Shown here: positions 33,218-41,924 of the stretch, one piece after another
Numbering within the stretch: the first letter of the stretch is position 1
How the letters are laid out: every line of letters begins with the position of its first letter
NCBI RefSeq assembly: GCF_036237275.1
Contig: NZ_CP108352.1
Span: 5,518,001-5,582,000 of the forward strand
Origin: Streptomyces sp. NBC_01353
Lineage (GTDB): Bacteria > Actinomycetota > Actinomycetes > Streptomycetales > Streptomycetaceae
Direction: 5' to 3'
Length of the DNA: 64,000 nucleotides
Position numbers and translations under genes: made by a program
The notes under the pieces: model-generated
Database searches by the model: none
What the model saw: the letters and a program-made list of their open reading frames with translations, nothing else
Told to the model about the DNA's origin: nothing

Positions 33218-35962
33218 ATGGCTGGATTCATCGGCCACATGCGCTCGATGCTGAGCGAACGCACCGTCGCCCGTCAGGTCTTCCTCCTCCAGGTGGCGAT
33301 CGTGGTGCTCCTGGTCGTCGCGGCCATGGTGGCGCTCGTCCTGCAGTCCCGTAACGACAGCGAGCGGGAGGCCCGCACCCGATCCCTCGCGGTGGCGCAG
33401 ACCTTCGCCAGTGCGCCCGGCCTCGAAGAGGCCCTCGCCGGCTCCGATCCCTCGGCGGTCCTGCAGCCCAGGGCCGAGCAGGCACGCGCCGGGTCCGAGG
33501 TGGCGTTCATCGTGGTGATGACACCCGACGGGGTGCGCTACACCCACCCCGACCCCGACCAGATCGGGCGGCGGTACATCGGCACCATCGCCCCGGCTGC
33601 GGCGGGCGGAATCGTCAGGGAGACCGTCACCGGAACCCTCGGCCCCTCCATCCGCGCCGTCGTGCCCGTCGTCGGACAGAACGGCGAGGTGATCGCCCTC
33701 GTGGCCGCCGGAGTCACCAGCGACCAGGTGAGCGGGATCGTCGAGGCCCAACTGCCCCTGCTGTTCGGCACCGCGGCCGGTGCCCTCGCCCTCACCACCG
33801 GCGGAACCGCGCTGGTCAGCAGGCGGCTGATGCGCCAGACCCACGGTCTGGGGCCCGCCGAGATGACACGGATGTACGACCATCACGACGCGGTGCTGCA
33901 CTCCGTACGCGAGGGCGTGCTCATCCTCGACGGCGAGCAGCGACTGGTCCTGGCCAATGACGAGGCGCGCCGACTCCTCGATCTCGCCCCCGACGCACCG
34001 GGCCGCGCGGCACTGGACCTCGGGATCGACCCGGACATGGCCCGGCTGCTGGACTCGGGCCGGCCGGCCGCCGACGAGGTGCATGTGGCCGGCGACCGCC
34101 TGCTGGCGGTCAACCAGCGGCCCACCGACCGTGACGGCGGTCCGCCCGGCACCGTCGTCACCCTGCGGGACACCACCGAACTGCAGGCGCTCACCGGCAG
34201 GGCCGACATCGCGCGGGAGCGGCTGCGGCTGCTGTACGACGCCGGAATGCGCATCGGGACCACGCTCGACGTCGTGCGGACCGCCCAGGAACTGGCGGAC
34301 TTCGCCGTCCCCCGGTTCGCCGACTTCGTCACCGTCGACCTCGCCGACCCGGTCGTGCTGGGCGAGGAGCCGGCGGGGCGGGGCGCGGACATGCGCCGCG
34401 TGGCGTTCCGCGGCATCCGGGACGACAGCCCGCTCTACCCGACCGGCAGCCTGATCAGCTTCGTGCCGTCCACTCCCCAGGCGGCCGGCTTCGGAACGGG
34501 GAAGGTGGTCATGGAGGCGGACATGGCCGCGCTCTCCGGGTGGCAGCAGCAGGATCCGGCGAACGCCCGCAGGCTCCTCTCGTACGGGATCCACTCGATG
34601 ATCGCGGCCCCGCTGCGGGCCAGGGGCGTCGTCCTGGGCGTGGCCACGTTCTGGCGTGCCGAGAAGCCCGAGCCCTTCGAGGAGGACGACCAGTCGCTCG
34701 CCGAGGAACTGGTCGCCCGCGCCGCGGTGAGCGTGGACAACGCCCGCCGCTACACGCGCGAGCACACCATGGCGGTGACCCTGCAGCGCAGCCTGCTCCC
34801 CCGGGCCCTTCCCCAGCAGACCGCCGTGGATGTCGCCCGGCGCTACCTGCCGGCGCAGGCCGGCGCCGGCGGGGTGGGCGGTGTCGGCGGGGACTGGTTC
34901 GACGTCATCCCCCTCTCGGGCGCCCGGATCGCGCTCGTCGTGGGGGATGTCGTCGGGCACGGCCTGCACGCCGCCGCCACCATGGGACGGTTGCGGACCG
35001 CCGTCCACAACTTCGCGAACCTGGATCTGCCCCCGGACGAACTGCTGTGGCACCTGGACGAGCTGGTCGCCCGGATCGACGAGGACGAGGGCGAGCACGA
35101 GGGCGAGGGCGAGCACGAGGGCGAGCACGAGGACGGGAGCGGGGTCGGCGGCGACGGCGGTGCGGTCGCGCAGATCACCGGCGCCACCTGCCTCTACGCG
35201 ATCTACGACCCGGGCTCCAGGCGCTGCACCCTGGCCCGCGCCGGGCATCTCGGCCCCGTCCTCGTGCGGCCCGACGGCAGCGCCGAGTACCTCCAGATCC
35301 CCGGTGGCCCACCGCTGGGCCTGGGCGGTCTGCCCTTCGAGACGGTAGAGCTGGAACTCCCCGAGGGCAGCACCCTCGTGCTTTACACCGACGGCCTCGT
35401 CGAGGACCGCGGCCGCGACATCGACGAGGGTCTCGAACTGCTCCGCCGAGCGGTCGCCCACCCCGGCCGCTCCCCGGAGGAGACCTGCCGCGCCGCCCTG
35501 GGGTGCCTGTTGCCCGGTCGCCCGCGCGACGACGTCGCCGTGCTCGTCGCCAGGACCCGCGTCCTGGACGCCGACCGCACCGCCGCATGGGAGGTGCGCT
35601 CCGACCCCTCCGCCGTGGCCCCGGTGCGCGCCGAGGTCACCCGGACCCTGGAGCGCTGGGGCCTGCACGAGGAGGCGTTCGTCACCGAGCTGATCATGAG
35701 CGAGCTGGTCACGAACGCCATCCGCTACGGCACCGGCCCGATCCGGGTACGGCTGATCCGCGACCGTGTCCTGATCTGCGAGGTCTCCGACGGCAGCAGC
35801 ACCGCCCCGCACCTGCGCCGGGCGGCGGACTCGGACGAGGGCGGCCGTGGTCTGTTCCTCGTCGCCCAGTTCGCCGAGCGCTGGGGAACCCGGTACACCG
35901 CCGAGGGGAAGGTCATCTGGACGGAACAGATCATCCCCGGCCAGATGCCCGGCCGGGGATGA
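33218..35962 (+). CDS. multidomain sensor PP2C phosphatase with anti-sigma-type kinase domain
   Basis: A 914-residue membrane signalling protein. Domain order: TM helix (about 20-43), extracytoplasmic Cache-like sensor (45-180, with VVMTPDGVRYTHPDPDQIGRRY), second TM (about 185-205), PAS (about 220-330), GAF (about 340-510), SpoIIE/RsbU-type PP2C (about 530-770, GGDWFDVIPL and VGDVVGHGLHAA metal sites, LVLYTDGLVEDR) and an RsbW-like HATPase (about 785-910, MSELVTNAIRYG). It can therefore both dephosphorylate an anti-sigma antagonist and bind or phosphorylate one. An acidic low-complexity run of Glu-Gly/Glu-His repeats (about 622-640) interrupts the PP2C domain. The Cache domain resembles that of citrate/C4-dicarboxylate kinases. 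Confidence 0.92.
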   Translation: MAGFIGHMRSMLSERTVARQVFLLQVAIVVLLVVAAMVALVLQSRNDSEREARTRSLAVAQTFASAPGLEEALAGSDPSAVLQPRAEQARAGSEVAFIVVMTPDGVRYTHPDPDQIGRRYIGTIAPAAAGGIVRETVTGTLGPSIRAVVPVVGQNGEVIALVAAGVTSDQVSGIVEAQLPLLFGTAAGALALTTGGTALVSRRLMRQTHGLGPAEMTRMYDHHDAVLHSVREGVLILDGEQRLVLANDEARRLLDLAPDAPGRAALDLGIDPDMARLLDSGRPAADEVHVAGDRLLAVNQRPTDRDGGPPGTVVTLRDTTELQALTGRADIARERLRLLYDAGMRIGTTLDVVRTAQELADFAVPRFADFVTVDLADPVVLGEEPAGRGADMRRVAFRGIRDDSPLYPTGSLISFVPSTPQAAGFGTGKVVMEADMAALSGWQQQDPANARRLLSYGIHSMIAAPLRARGVVLGVATFWRAEKPEPFEEDDQSLAEELVARAAVSVDNARRYTREHTMAVTLQRSLLPRALPQQTAVDVARRYLPAQAGAGGVGGVGGDWFDVIPLSGARIALVVGDVVGHGLHAAATMGRLRTAVHNFANLDLPPDELLWHLDELVARIDEDEGEHEGEGEHEGEHEDGSGVGGDGGAVAQITGATCLYAIYDPGSRRCTLARAGHLGPVLVRPDGSAEYLQIPGGPPLGLGGLPFETVELELPEGSTLVLYTDGLVEDRGRDIDEGLELLRRAVAHPGRSPEETCRAALGCLLPGRPRDDVAVLVARTRVLDADRTAAWEVRSDPSAVAPVRAEVTRTLERWGLHEEAFVTELIMSELVTNAIRYGTGPIRVRLIRDRVLICEVSDGSSTAPHLRRAADSDEGGRGLFLVAQFAERWGTRYTAEGKVIWTEQIIPGQMPGRG

Positions 35963-35981
35963 TTCCACGATGTTCGACGCC

Positions 35982-36842
35982 TCAGCGCGGGACGCGAACG
36001 ACGCCCTCCTGGATGACGGAGATCGCCAGCTTCCCGTCCTGCGTGTAGATCCGCGCCTGGCCGAGGCCCCGCCCTCCCGAGGCGGACGGCGACTCCTGGT
36101 CGTACAGCAGCCATTCGTCGGCCCGGAACGGCCGGTGGAACCACATCGCGTGGTCCAGTGACGCCCCGACGACGTCCCCGACCGCCCAGCCGCCGCGCCC
36201 GTGGGCCAGCAGCACCGAGTCGAGCAGCGTCATGTCGGAGACGTAGGTCGCCAGGCAGACGTGCAGCAGCGGATCGTCGGCCAGCTTGCCGTTCGTACGG
36301 AACCAGACCTGCGAGCGAGGCTCGCGCGGCTCCCCGACGGAGCCCCACGGCGGAACCTCGGCGTACCGCAGATCCACCGCCGCCCGTGCCTCGACCAGCC
36401 GCGCCGCCACATCCGCCGGAAGGTGCCGCGGCAGCATCTCGGCCGCCGTCGGCAGCGACTCCGGGTCCGGTGCGGCCGGCATGTCGTACTGGTGCTCCAG
36501 CCCCTCCTCGTACGTCTGGAAGGACGCGGAGAAGTGGAAGATCGGCTGCCCGTGCTGGACGGCGACGACCCGGCGGGTGGTGAAGGAGCGTCCGTCGCGG
36601 ATCCGGTCGACCGTGTACACGATCGGCGCGCCCGGGTCCCCGGCGCGCAGGAAGTACGCGTGCAGGGAGTGGACGAGCCGGTCGTCGGGGACGGTCCGGC
36701 CCGCCGCCACCAGCGCCTGGGCGGCCACCTGGCCGCCGAAGACGCGGGGGACGACGGCGGAGCGGGACCGTCCCCGGAAGATGTTCTGCTCGATCTGCTC
36801 CAGGTCGAGCAGATCGAGCAGAGCGTCCAGAGCCTCGGGCAC
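35982..36842 (-). CDS. tesB: acyl-CoA thioesterase II
   Basis: A 286-residue double-hotdog thioesterase hydrolysing acyl-CoA to fatty acid and CoA. TesB hallmarks are FRGRSRSAVVPRVFGGQVAAQALVAA (about 22-47), HSLHAYFLRAGDP (about 58-70), DGRSFTTRRVVAVQHG and the second-half catalytic region SLDHAMWFHRPFRADEWLLYDQESPSA, including the Asp of the Asp-Thr-Gln triad. The GTG start at 36842 directly abuts the dehydrogenase stop codon, so the two form an operon linking acyl-CoA oxidation with CoA release. Confidence 0.93.
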   Translation of the reverse strand: MPEALDALLDLLDLEQIEQNIFRGRSRSAVVPRVFGGQVAAQALVAAGRTVPDDRLVHSLHAYFLRAGDPGAPIVYTVDRIRDGRSFTTRRVVAVQHGQPIFHFSASFQTYEEGLEHQYDMPAAPDPESLPTAAEMLPRHLPADVAARLVEARAAVDLRYAEVPPWGSVGEPREPRSQVWFRTNGKLADDPLLHVCLATYVSDMTLLDSVLLAHGRGGWAVGDVVGASLDHAMWFHRPFRADEWLLYDQESPSASGGRGLGQARIYTQDGKLAISVIQEGVVRVPR

Positions 36843-38000
36843 TTACAGGCCCATCGACTTGGCGATGATCGACTTCATGATCTCGCTGGTGCCGCCGTAG
36901 ATGCGGTTGACGCGGTTGTCGGCGTACAGGCGCGCGATCGGGTACTCGTTCATGTAGCCGTAGCCGCCGTGCAGCTGGAGGCAGCGGTCGATGACGCGGT
37001 GCGCGACCTCGGTGCAGAAGAGCTTGGCGCTCGCGGCCTCGGCCGGGGTCAGCTCGCCGGCGTCCAGGGCCTCCAGGGCGCGGTCGGCGACCGCCTCGGC
37101 GGCGTCCACCTCGGCCTGGCAGGCGGCCAGCTCGAACTTGGTGTTCTGGAAGTGCGCGACCGGCTTGCCGAAGACGGTGCGCTCCTGCACGTACTGCTGG
37201 GCGAAGCGGACGGCGGCCTTGGCCTGCGCGTAGGCGCCGAAGGCGATGCCCCAGCGCTCGGAGGCCAGGTTGTGGCCGAGGTAGTAGAAGCCCTTGTTCT
37301 CCTCGCCGAGCAGGTCCTCGACCGGCACCTTCACGTCGACGAACGCCAGCTCGGCGGTGTCGGAGGTGCGCAGGCCGAGCTTGTCCAGCTTGCGGCCGAT
37401 GGAGTAGCCCTCGGACTTGGTGTCCACGGCGAAGAGGGAGATGCCGTGGCGGCGGTCCTCGGCCGTCGGGGCGGAGGTACGGGCGCAGACGATCACGCGG
37501 TCGGCGTGGACGCCACCGGTGATGAAGGTCTTGGCGCCGTTGAGGACGTAGTGCGTGCCGTCCTCGGAGAGCTTGGCGGTGGTCTTCATGCCCGCGACGT
37601 CGGAGCCGGTGCCCGGCTCGGTCATCGCCAGCGCCCACATCTCGTCGCCGGAGACGAAGTTCGGGAGGTAACGCTTCTTCTGCTCGTCGGTGGCGAGCAT
37701 CTTGATGTACGGCAGGGCGAGCAGGACGTGCACGCCGGAGCCGCCGAACTGGACGCCCGCGCGGGAGGTCTCCTCGTAGAGGACGGCCTCGAACTTGTGG
37801 GTGTCCAGGCCCGCGCCGCCGAACTCCTCGGGGACGTTGATGCCGAAGATGCCCAGCTCGCCGAGCTTGCCGTAGAACTCGCGCGGCGCCTGGCCCGCGG
37901 CGAACCACTCGTCGTAGACGGGGACGACCTCGGCCTCGATGAAGGCCCGGATGGTCTCCCGGAACGCCTCGTGGTCCTCGTTGAATACCGTACGGCGCAC
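36843..38000 (-). CDS. acyl-CoA dehydrogenase
   Basis: A 385-residue FAD enzyme for the first step of beta-oxidation. Signatures are WALAMTEPGTGSDVAGM (about 121-137), KLGLRTSDTAELAFVDV and QLHGGYGYMNEYPIARLYAD followed by NRIYGGTSEIMK. The position of the usual catalytic Glu of medium-chain enzymes (YEGT) is Gly here (YGGT), as in long-chain and isovaleryl types where the base lies in an inner helix. Chain-length preference is unknown. GTG start at 38000 has GGAGGCGG upstream; a palindrome at 38040-38057 is the probable operator. Co-transcribed with tesB. Confidence 0.92.
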   Translation of the reverse strand: MRRTVFNEDHEAFRETIRAFIEAEVVPVYDEWFAAGQAPREFYGKLGELGIFGINVPEEFGGAGLDTHKFEAVLYEETSRAGVQFGGSGVHVLLALPYIKMLATDEQKKRYLPNFVSGDEMWALAMTEPGTGSDVAGMKTTAKLSEDGTHYVLNGAKTFITGGVHADRVIVCARTSAPTAEDRRHGISLFAVDTKSEGYSIGRKLDKLGLRTSDTAELAFVDVKVPVEDLLGEENKGFYYLGHNLASERWGIAFGAYAQAKAAVRFAQQYVQERTVFGKPVAHFQNTKFELAACQAEVDAAEAVADRALEALDAGELTPAEAASAKLFCTEVAHRVIDRCLQLHGGYGYMNEYPIARLYADNRVNRIYGGTSEIMKSIIAKSMGL

Positions 38001-38039
38001 GAGCCGCCTCCTTCGGAGTCCTGGGTACCTGACGCACTA

Positions 38040-38057
38040 TGCCTAAGCGCTTGCTCA
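38040..38057. promoter_or_regulatory. palindromic operator-like site before the acyl-CoA dehydrogenase
   Basis: TGCCTAAGCGCTTGCTCA contains perfect AAGCGCTT at 38045-38052 with outer TG/CA symmetry, 40 bp upstream of the dehydrogenase start. Similar sites serve TetR-type regulators of fatty-acid genes in actinobacteria; no such regulator is encoded next to it. Confidence 0.55.
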
Positions 38058-38126
38058 GTCAAGTTACCCATCGGTTCGCGCCGCTGTCCAGATCTGGGAG
38101 CGCAGGGTTGCCCACATCACGTCCGC

Positions 38127-39353
38127 TCAGGCGGCGGGCGCCTCGCCGGGGATCCAGCGGCGGCCGACGGGGTCGTACTCCCACACCGGACGGCCCCGCA
38201 GACCGCTCGTGCGGAAGGGAGCGCCGTCCTCGTCCCCGATCCGGACCGTGCCCCGGCGCCCCTCCGAGCTCCACTCCAGCTCCAGGTACCAGCGGCAGTC
38301 GCACCCCACCGCCCCCGCCGAGACCAGCAGCTCCTCCGGCTCGGCGGCGCTGACCGCGTACGGGAAGGAGACCGCCGGGAGCGTCCGGCCCTCCTCCCCG
38401 GAGGCGTCGTACCCGTCCAGCGGCCGCGCCACCGGCCGCGGCCGGTCCAGGTCCACCTCGATACGGCGCGGCGTCACCGCCCCGCCGCACCCGCCGCCCA
38501 TCCGGTACGCAGTCCACGGCAGCGGCGCGCCCCGCTCCACCACCCGCACGTGCAGCGCCTGGAGCACCACCGCCGCCGCGCTCTTCCCCTGCACCGACAC
38601 CCGCACCAGCGTCTCCCCGCCGTCCACGGCCCCCTGCGCCGCCGCCCAGCTCCGCGCGTCGGCCGACCCCGGCGGGGGAGGGGGCGTCCGCTCCACGAGG
38701 TAGGTGTGCCCGCACCCGTCCTTGTAGATGTGCGAGGCGACCGTCCACGTCAGCGGCGCCGGGGGTTCGGCGGCCCGCTCCCGGGTCTTCCCGGGCAGGA
38801 GTACTGCTCCGAGCGTCACCGTCCCCACGACCGCCAGCGTCCCGCCGACCAAGCCCAGCCACCCCCACCGGCCCCTCCGCCGCTCGGACGGGAGGCCCGG
38901 CACGCGCGCGTGCACGGGGTCCAGCTCGGGCGCGCGCTCGTGCTCGGGCGCGGGCTCGGGCTCGGGCTCGGACGCAGGCTCCGGCGTCGGCTTCGGTTCC
39001 GGGCCGGGCTCCGCGTCGGGCTCCGGCGTCGGCTTCGGTTCCGGGCAGGGCACGGGCTCCGCGTCGGGCACGGGCTCGGCGTCGGGCTCCGGCACCGGAG
39101 GGCGACGGGTGCGGTCAGCGCGGCTCCAGGCCACCTCCAGGGCCCGCCGCTCCTCCTCGTCCGCCCCGCACAGCAGGGCGAGGCGGTCGACCACGGCGAA
39201 CTCCTCCGGGACGGTCGCGCCCGAGCAGTAGCGGTGGAGGGTGGACGCGCTGACGCTCAGGCGCCGGCCCAGCGCCTCGTAACTGCGCCCGTCCCGCGCC
39301 TTCAGCGCGCGCACGAGCCGCGCGAACTCCTCGACGGCGGCGTCCTTCGGCAT
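38127..39353 (-). CDS. membrane-anchored helix-turn-helix protein
   Basis: About 408 residues. An N-terminal XRE-like HTH (about 5-70: [36 protein letters not shown]) is followed by a long Pro/Glu/Ala repeat linker (about 85-140), a single transmembrane helix (about 165-185, [22 protein letters not shown]) and an extracytoplasmic domain of about 220 residues with several Cys (DGCGHTY, GGGCGG, GCDCRWY). This is the layout of one-component membrane regulators, though DNA binding is inferred. ATG at 39353 is favoured by GAGGGG 5 bp upstream; ATG 39371 and GTG 39380 are also in frame. It is divergent from the secreted protein at 39517. Confidence 0.8.
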   Translation of the reverse strand: MPKDAAVEEFARLVRALKARDGRSYEALGRRLSVSASTLHRYCSGATVPEEFAVVDRLALLCGADEEERRALEVAWSRADRTRRPPVPEPDAEPVPDAEPVPCPEPKPTPEPDAEPGPEPKPTPEPASEPEPEPAPEHERAPELDPVHARVPGLPSERRRGRWGWLGLVGGTLAVVGTVTLGAVLLPGKTRERAAEPPAPLTWTVASHIYKDGCGHTYLVERTPPPPPGSADARSWAAAQGAVDGGETLVRVSVQGKSAAAVVLQALHVRVVERGAPLPWTAYRMGGGCGGAVTPRRIEVDLDRPRPVARPLDGYDASGEEGRTLPAVSFPYAVSAAEPEELLVSAGAVGCDCRWYLELEWSSEGRRGTVRIGDEDGAPFRTSGLRGRPVWEYDPVGRRWIPGEAPAA

Positions 39354-39516
39354 TCCATCCCCCTCGGTCATGCGTCCCACCCTTCACGTCCTTGCACGTC
39401 AGCGGGGGTGGAATGGTTCCGGGACGGGTGGAGGGCGCGTCACCGTTGCAGGCGGCGGGCGCCGGCCCGAGGCTGGTGGAGCACTGACCGAACGACCCGA
39501 CGGGGGATCCACCACC

Positions 39517-40125
39517 ATGAACAAGCTCCGTACCGCACTGGCCACCGCCGCCGCTGCCGCCCTGGGCCTGGCGGCCCTCGCCACGGCCCCGGCGCAGGCC
39601 GCCGCCCAGCCCGCCTTCCTCGCCGCCTCCCAGATGCCGCCGTCGTCGACGCCGTGGACCGCCACCCAGGTCTTCACCGGCATCCCGGAGAACGGCGGCG
39701 CCCTCTGCGCCCCGTACAAGATCCCGGCGCAGAACACCCGCTACCGCGAGTTCAACACCGAGCTCGACACCAACGGCGTTCAGATCACCACCGTCGCCCG
39801 CACCGAGGCCGACGCCGTGAAGCTGGTCGACACCCTCCGCAAGGCCCTCGCCGGCTGCGGGCCCCTGCTGGAGCGGCAGAACCCGGGCCTGCACGCCGTC
39901 AGCGCCTCCCACGGCAAGCTCGCCGTCGAGGAGGGTGCCTGGGTCTACAGCCTGGACACCGCCGACCCGCAGGTCGGCAACACCGACATCCACCTTTTCG
40001 CGGTGGGCCGCGACGGCCGCACCGTCACCCTCGTCCGCTGGGGTCAGATGGGCGACCTCGAGGACGCCCCGCTGGCGGACTTCAGGACCACCACGCGCAC
40101 CGCGGTGAACAAGCTCCGTCCCTGA
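39517..40125 (+). CDS. secreted protein of unknown function
   Basis: A 202-residue exported protein with a clear signal peptide (MNKLRTALATAAAAALGLAA, cleavage near APAQA-AAQP, residue 28). The mature part has two Cys (LCAPYK, LAGCGP) probably disulphide bonded, and alternating strands and helices (VQITTVARTEADAVKLVDTLRKAL, IHLFAVGRDGRTVTLVRWGQMG). It loosely recalls PknH-type extracellular sensor domains. ATG at 39517 follows GGGGGATCC. It faces the membrane HTH gene across 163 bp and may be its partner or target. Confidence 0.8.
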   Translation: MNKLRTALATAAAAALGLAALATAPAQAAAQPAFLAASQMPPSSTPWTATQVFTGIPENGGALCAPYKIPAQNTRYREFNTELDTNGVQITTVARTEADAVKLVDTLRKALAGCGPLLERQNPGLHAVSASHGKLAVEEGAWVYSLDTADPQVGNTDIHLFAVGRDGRTVTLVRWGQMGDLEDAPLADFRTTTRTAVNKLRP

Positions 40126-40197
40126 CGGCCGCGCCCCGGCCGGGCCGGCTGCCGCCCCCGCTCCGGCCGGGTCCGCTCCCGGCCGGTCCGGGTCCGG

Positions 40198-41739
40198 TCA
40201 CACCCGGCCGAGGGCGAACCAGAGCTCCATCCGTACGTTCGCGTCGTCCAGGTCCGTGCCCAGGAGCGTGGCGCAGCGGGCGATGCGCTGGCGGACGGTG
40301 TTGCGGTGGATGTCCAGGGCGACGGCCGTCCGGTCCCAGCTGCCGTGGAGCGACAGCCAGGTGCGGAGGGTCTCGGTCAGCGGCTCGCCGATCGGTGCCA
40401 GCAGGGTCCGGGCGTACGCGGTGGCCTCCGCCTCGTCCATGAGGCCGCCGAACCCGGCGGGCCGGTGGCGTACGAGATCGGTGCGGCCGGCCTCGGCCCT
40501 GCGCAGCGCCCGCGCGGCCTGGGTGTCGGCGACGGCGAGGTCGTGGGCCTCGACGGGGGAGCTGGCCCCGAGCGTCCAGCCGGGCTGGGCGGTGACGGGG
40601 GACGAGGCGGGCAGGATGAGCCGGACGGCCACGGGGGTGCCGCCCGGCCGGGTCCGGCTCGCCTCCGTGCCCGCCGCCTCGCCCGCGGGCGCGTCCCGCT
40701 CCGTGGCGCCCGTGTCCCCCGCCTCGACGCCCCCCGCCTCGCCAGCGTCCACCAGCGCCGTGCCCAGGGCGGCCGCCAGACTCGGCGCCGCGAAGGGGGT
40801 GCCGTCGCCGCCGTGGGCGTGGACCACCGTCCAGGGCCCCGGGCCGAGGGCCCGGGCGGCGTCATGCGGCGGGGTGCCGAGCAGCAGGCGGACCAGGGCC
40901 GCGTCCCTGACCGAGACGTCGGCGCCCCGGTGGGGGGCGGTCAGCAGGGAGAGCAGCACGACCGCGACGCCCGCGATCGTGTGGTCCCCCGGTTCCCGGC
41001 TCTCCGTCGCGACCCCGAGGGTCAGTCCGTCGCCGCCGCCCAGCGCGTACGCGGCGAGCCGCAGCCCGTCGCCCTCGCCGCTCGCGGAGGCCGGGCCGCC
41101 GGGCCTGGGGCCCACCACGCCCGCCAGCTCCGTGAGGGCCCGGGACACCGCGTCCGGCAGCTCCCGGCCCGCCGCCGCGTACGGCGTGCCGTCCGCCGCG
41201 TAGAGCGCCGCGTGACCTGCGAGACGGGAGGCGAGCGCCCCCAGGACCGCCGGGACCGGTGCCGGCCGGGCGGCCGCCACCGCCAGCGACTGCTGGGCCT
41301 CGGTCACCCGGCGCAGCTCGCGGAGGCGGGCCTCCGCCATCAGCCGCCACACCGCCCGGGCCACCGCCGTGAACGGCGTCTGCGGGGGCACTTCGAGCAG
41401 CGGAAGCCCATGACGCTCGCAGGCCGCGACGAGCTCCGCCGGGACCGTGTCGTACACCGGCGCCACCCCGAAGCCGAGCGCCGCGGCGCCCGCCTCCACC
41501 ACACGCTCGACGTAGCGCGCCGGATCGGCGAGCTGCACGCCCGCCGTCATCAGCAGCTCACCGCCGAGCAGATACGGATACGGGTCGGCCATCTCGGAGG
41601 TGTGCACCCAGTGGATGGCCGTGTCCTCGGTTCCGGCCAGCAGCCGCAGGCCGAGATCCTTGCGGCCGAGCAGTGCGGCCAGTGAGACCGGTGGGGCGGG
41701 CGGGGCCGGTGGTGTGGGCGTGGGCTCCTGTGTGGACAT
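40198..41739 (-). CDS. PucR-family transcriptional regulator
   Basis: A 513-residue regulator. The N-terminal PucR ligand domain (about 18-140) reads VSLAALLGRKDLGLRLLAG...VHTSEMADPYPYLLGGELLMTAG; a variable GGDEF-like middle (about 170-400) contains Gly/Ala/Glu-rich filler (AGEAGGVEAGDTGATERDAPAGEAAGTEAS). The C-terminal helix-turn-helix (about 455-510, LHGSWDRTAVALDIHRNTVRQRI) is the PucR signature. PucR proteins control purine, GABA, proline or guanidino catabolism. It is divergent from the symporter-ureohydrolase-decarboxylase genes and is their most likely regulator. Start ATG 41739 has GAAGGG upstream; ATG 41760 is an alternative. Confidence 0.9.
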   Translation of the reverse strand: MSTQEPTPTPPAPPAPPVSLAALLGRKDLGLRLLAGTEDTAIHWVHTSEMADPYPYLLGGELLMTAGVQLADPARYVERVVEAGAAALGFGVAPVYDTVPAELVAACERHGLPLLEVPPQTPFTAVARAVWRLMAEARLRELRRVTEAQQSLAVAAARPAPVPAVLGALASRLAGHAALYAADGTPYAAAGRELPDAVSRALTELAGVVGPRPGGPASASGEGDGLRLAAYALGGGDGLTLGVATESREPGDHTIAGVAVVLLSLLTAPHRGADVSVRDAALVRLLLGTPPHDAARALGPGPWTVVHAHGGDGTPFAAPSLAAALGTALVDAGEAGGVEAGDTGATERDAPAGEAAGTEASRTRPGGTPVAVRLILPASSPVTAQPGWTLGASSPVEAHDLAVADTQAARALRRAEAGRTDLVRHRPAGFGGLMDEAEATAYARTLLAPIGEPLTETLRTWLSLHGSWDRTAVALDIHRNTVRQRIARCATLLGTDLDDANVRMELWFALGRV

Positions 41740-41924
41740 GGGTGTGGACCCTTCGTACATCCCGCCTATGAGCAGTGGATGAAACGTACACTTCATCGTC
41801 GCTTTCCGGCCACCTACTGTCGTCCCATCCAGCGGCCGCGGGTACGGGCGGATGTCCCCGCGATCAGTCACTGGAGTCACTCCACCCGCACGACACGCCA
41901 CCGAAGTGAACGAGGGAGGGCCCC

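Noticed and set aside
32183-35968. Very long minus-strand open frame (over 1200 codons) running beyond the CDF gene
   Set aside because: Only the first 317 codons before the ATG at 33136 are coding. The rest is antisense to the PP2C-sensor gene and open only because of high GC.
38930-39100. GGGCTCGG/GGCTCCGGCGTC repeats considered as a minisatellite or CRISPR-like array
   Set aside because: They encode the Pro/Glu linker of the membrane HTH protein; no spacer-repeat architecture.
36201-40442. Plus-strand frame of over 1400 codons across several genes
   Set aside because: It is antisense to thioesterase, dehydrogenase and HTH genes and contains no recognisable domain.
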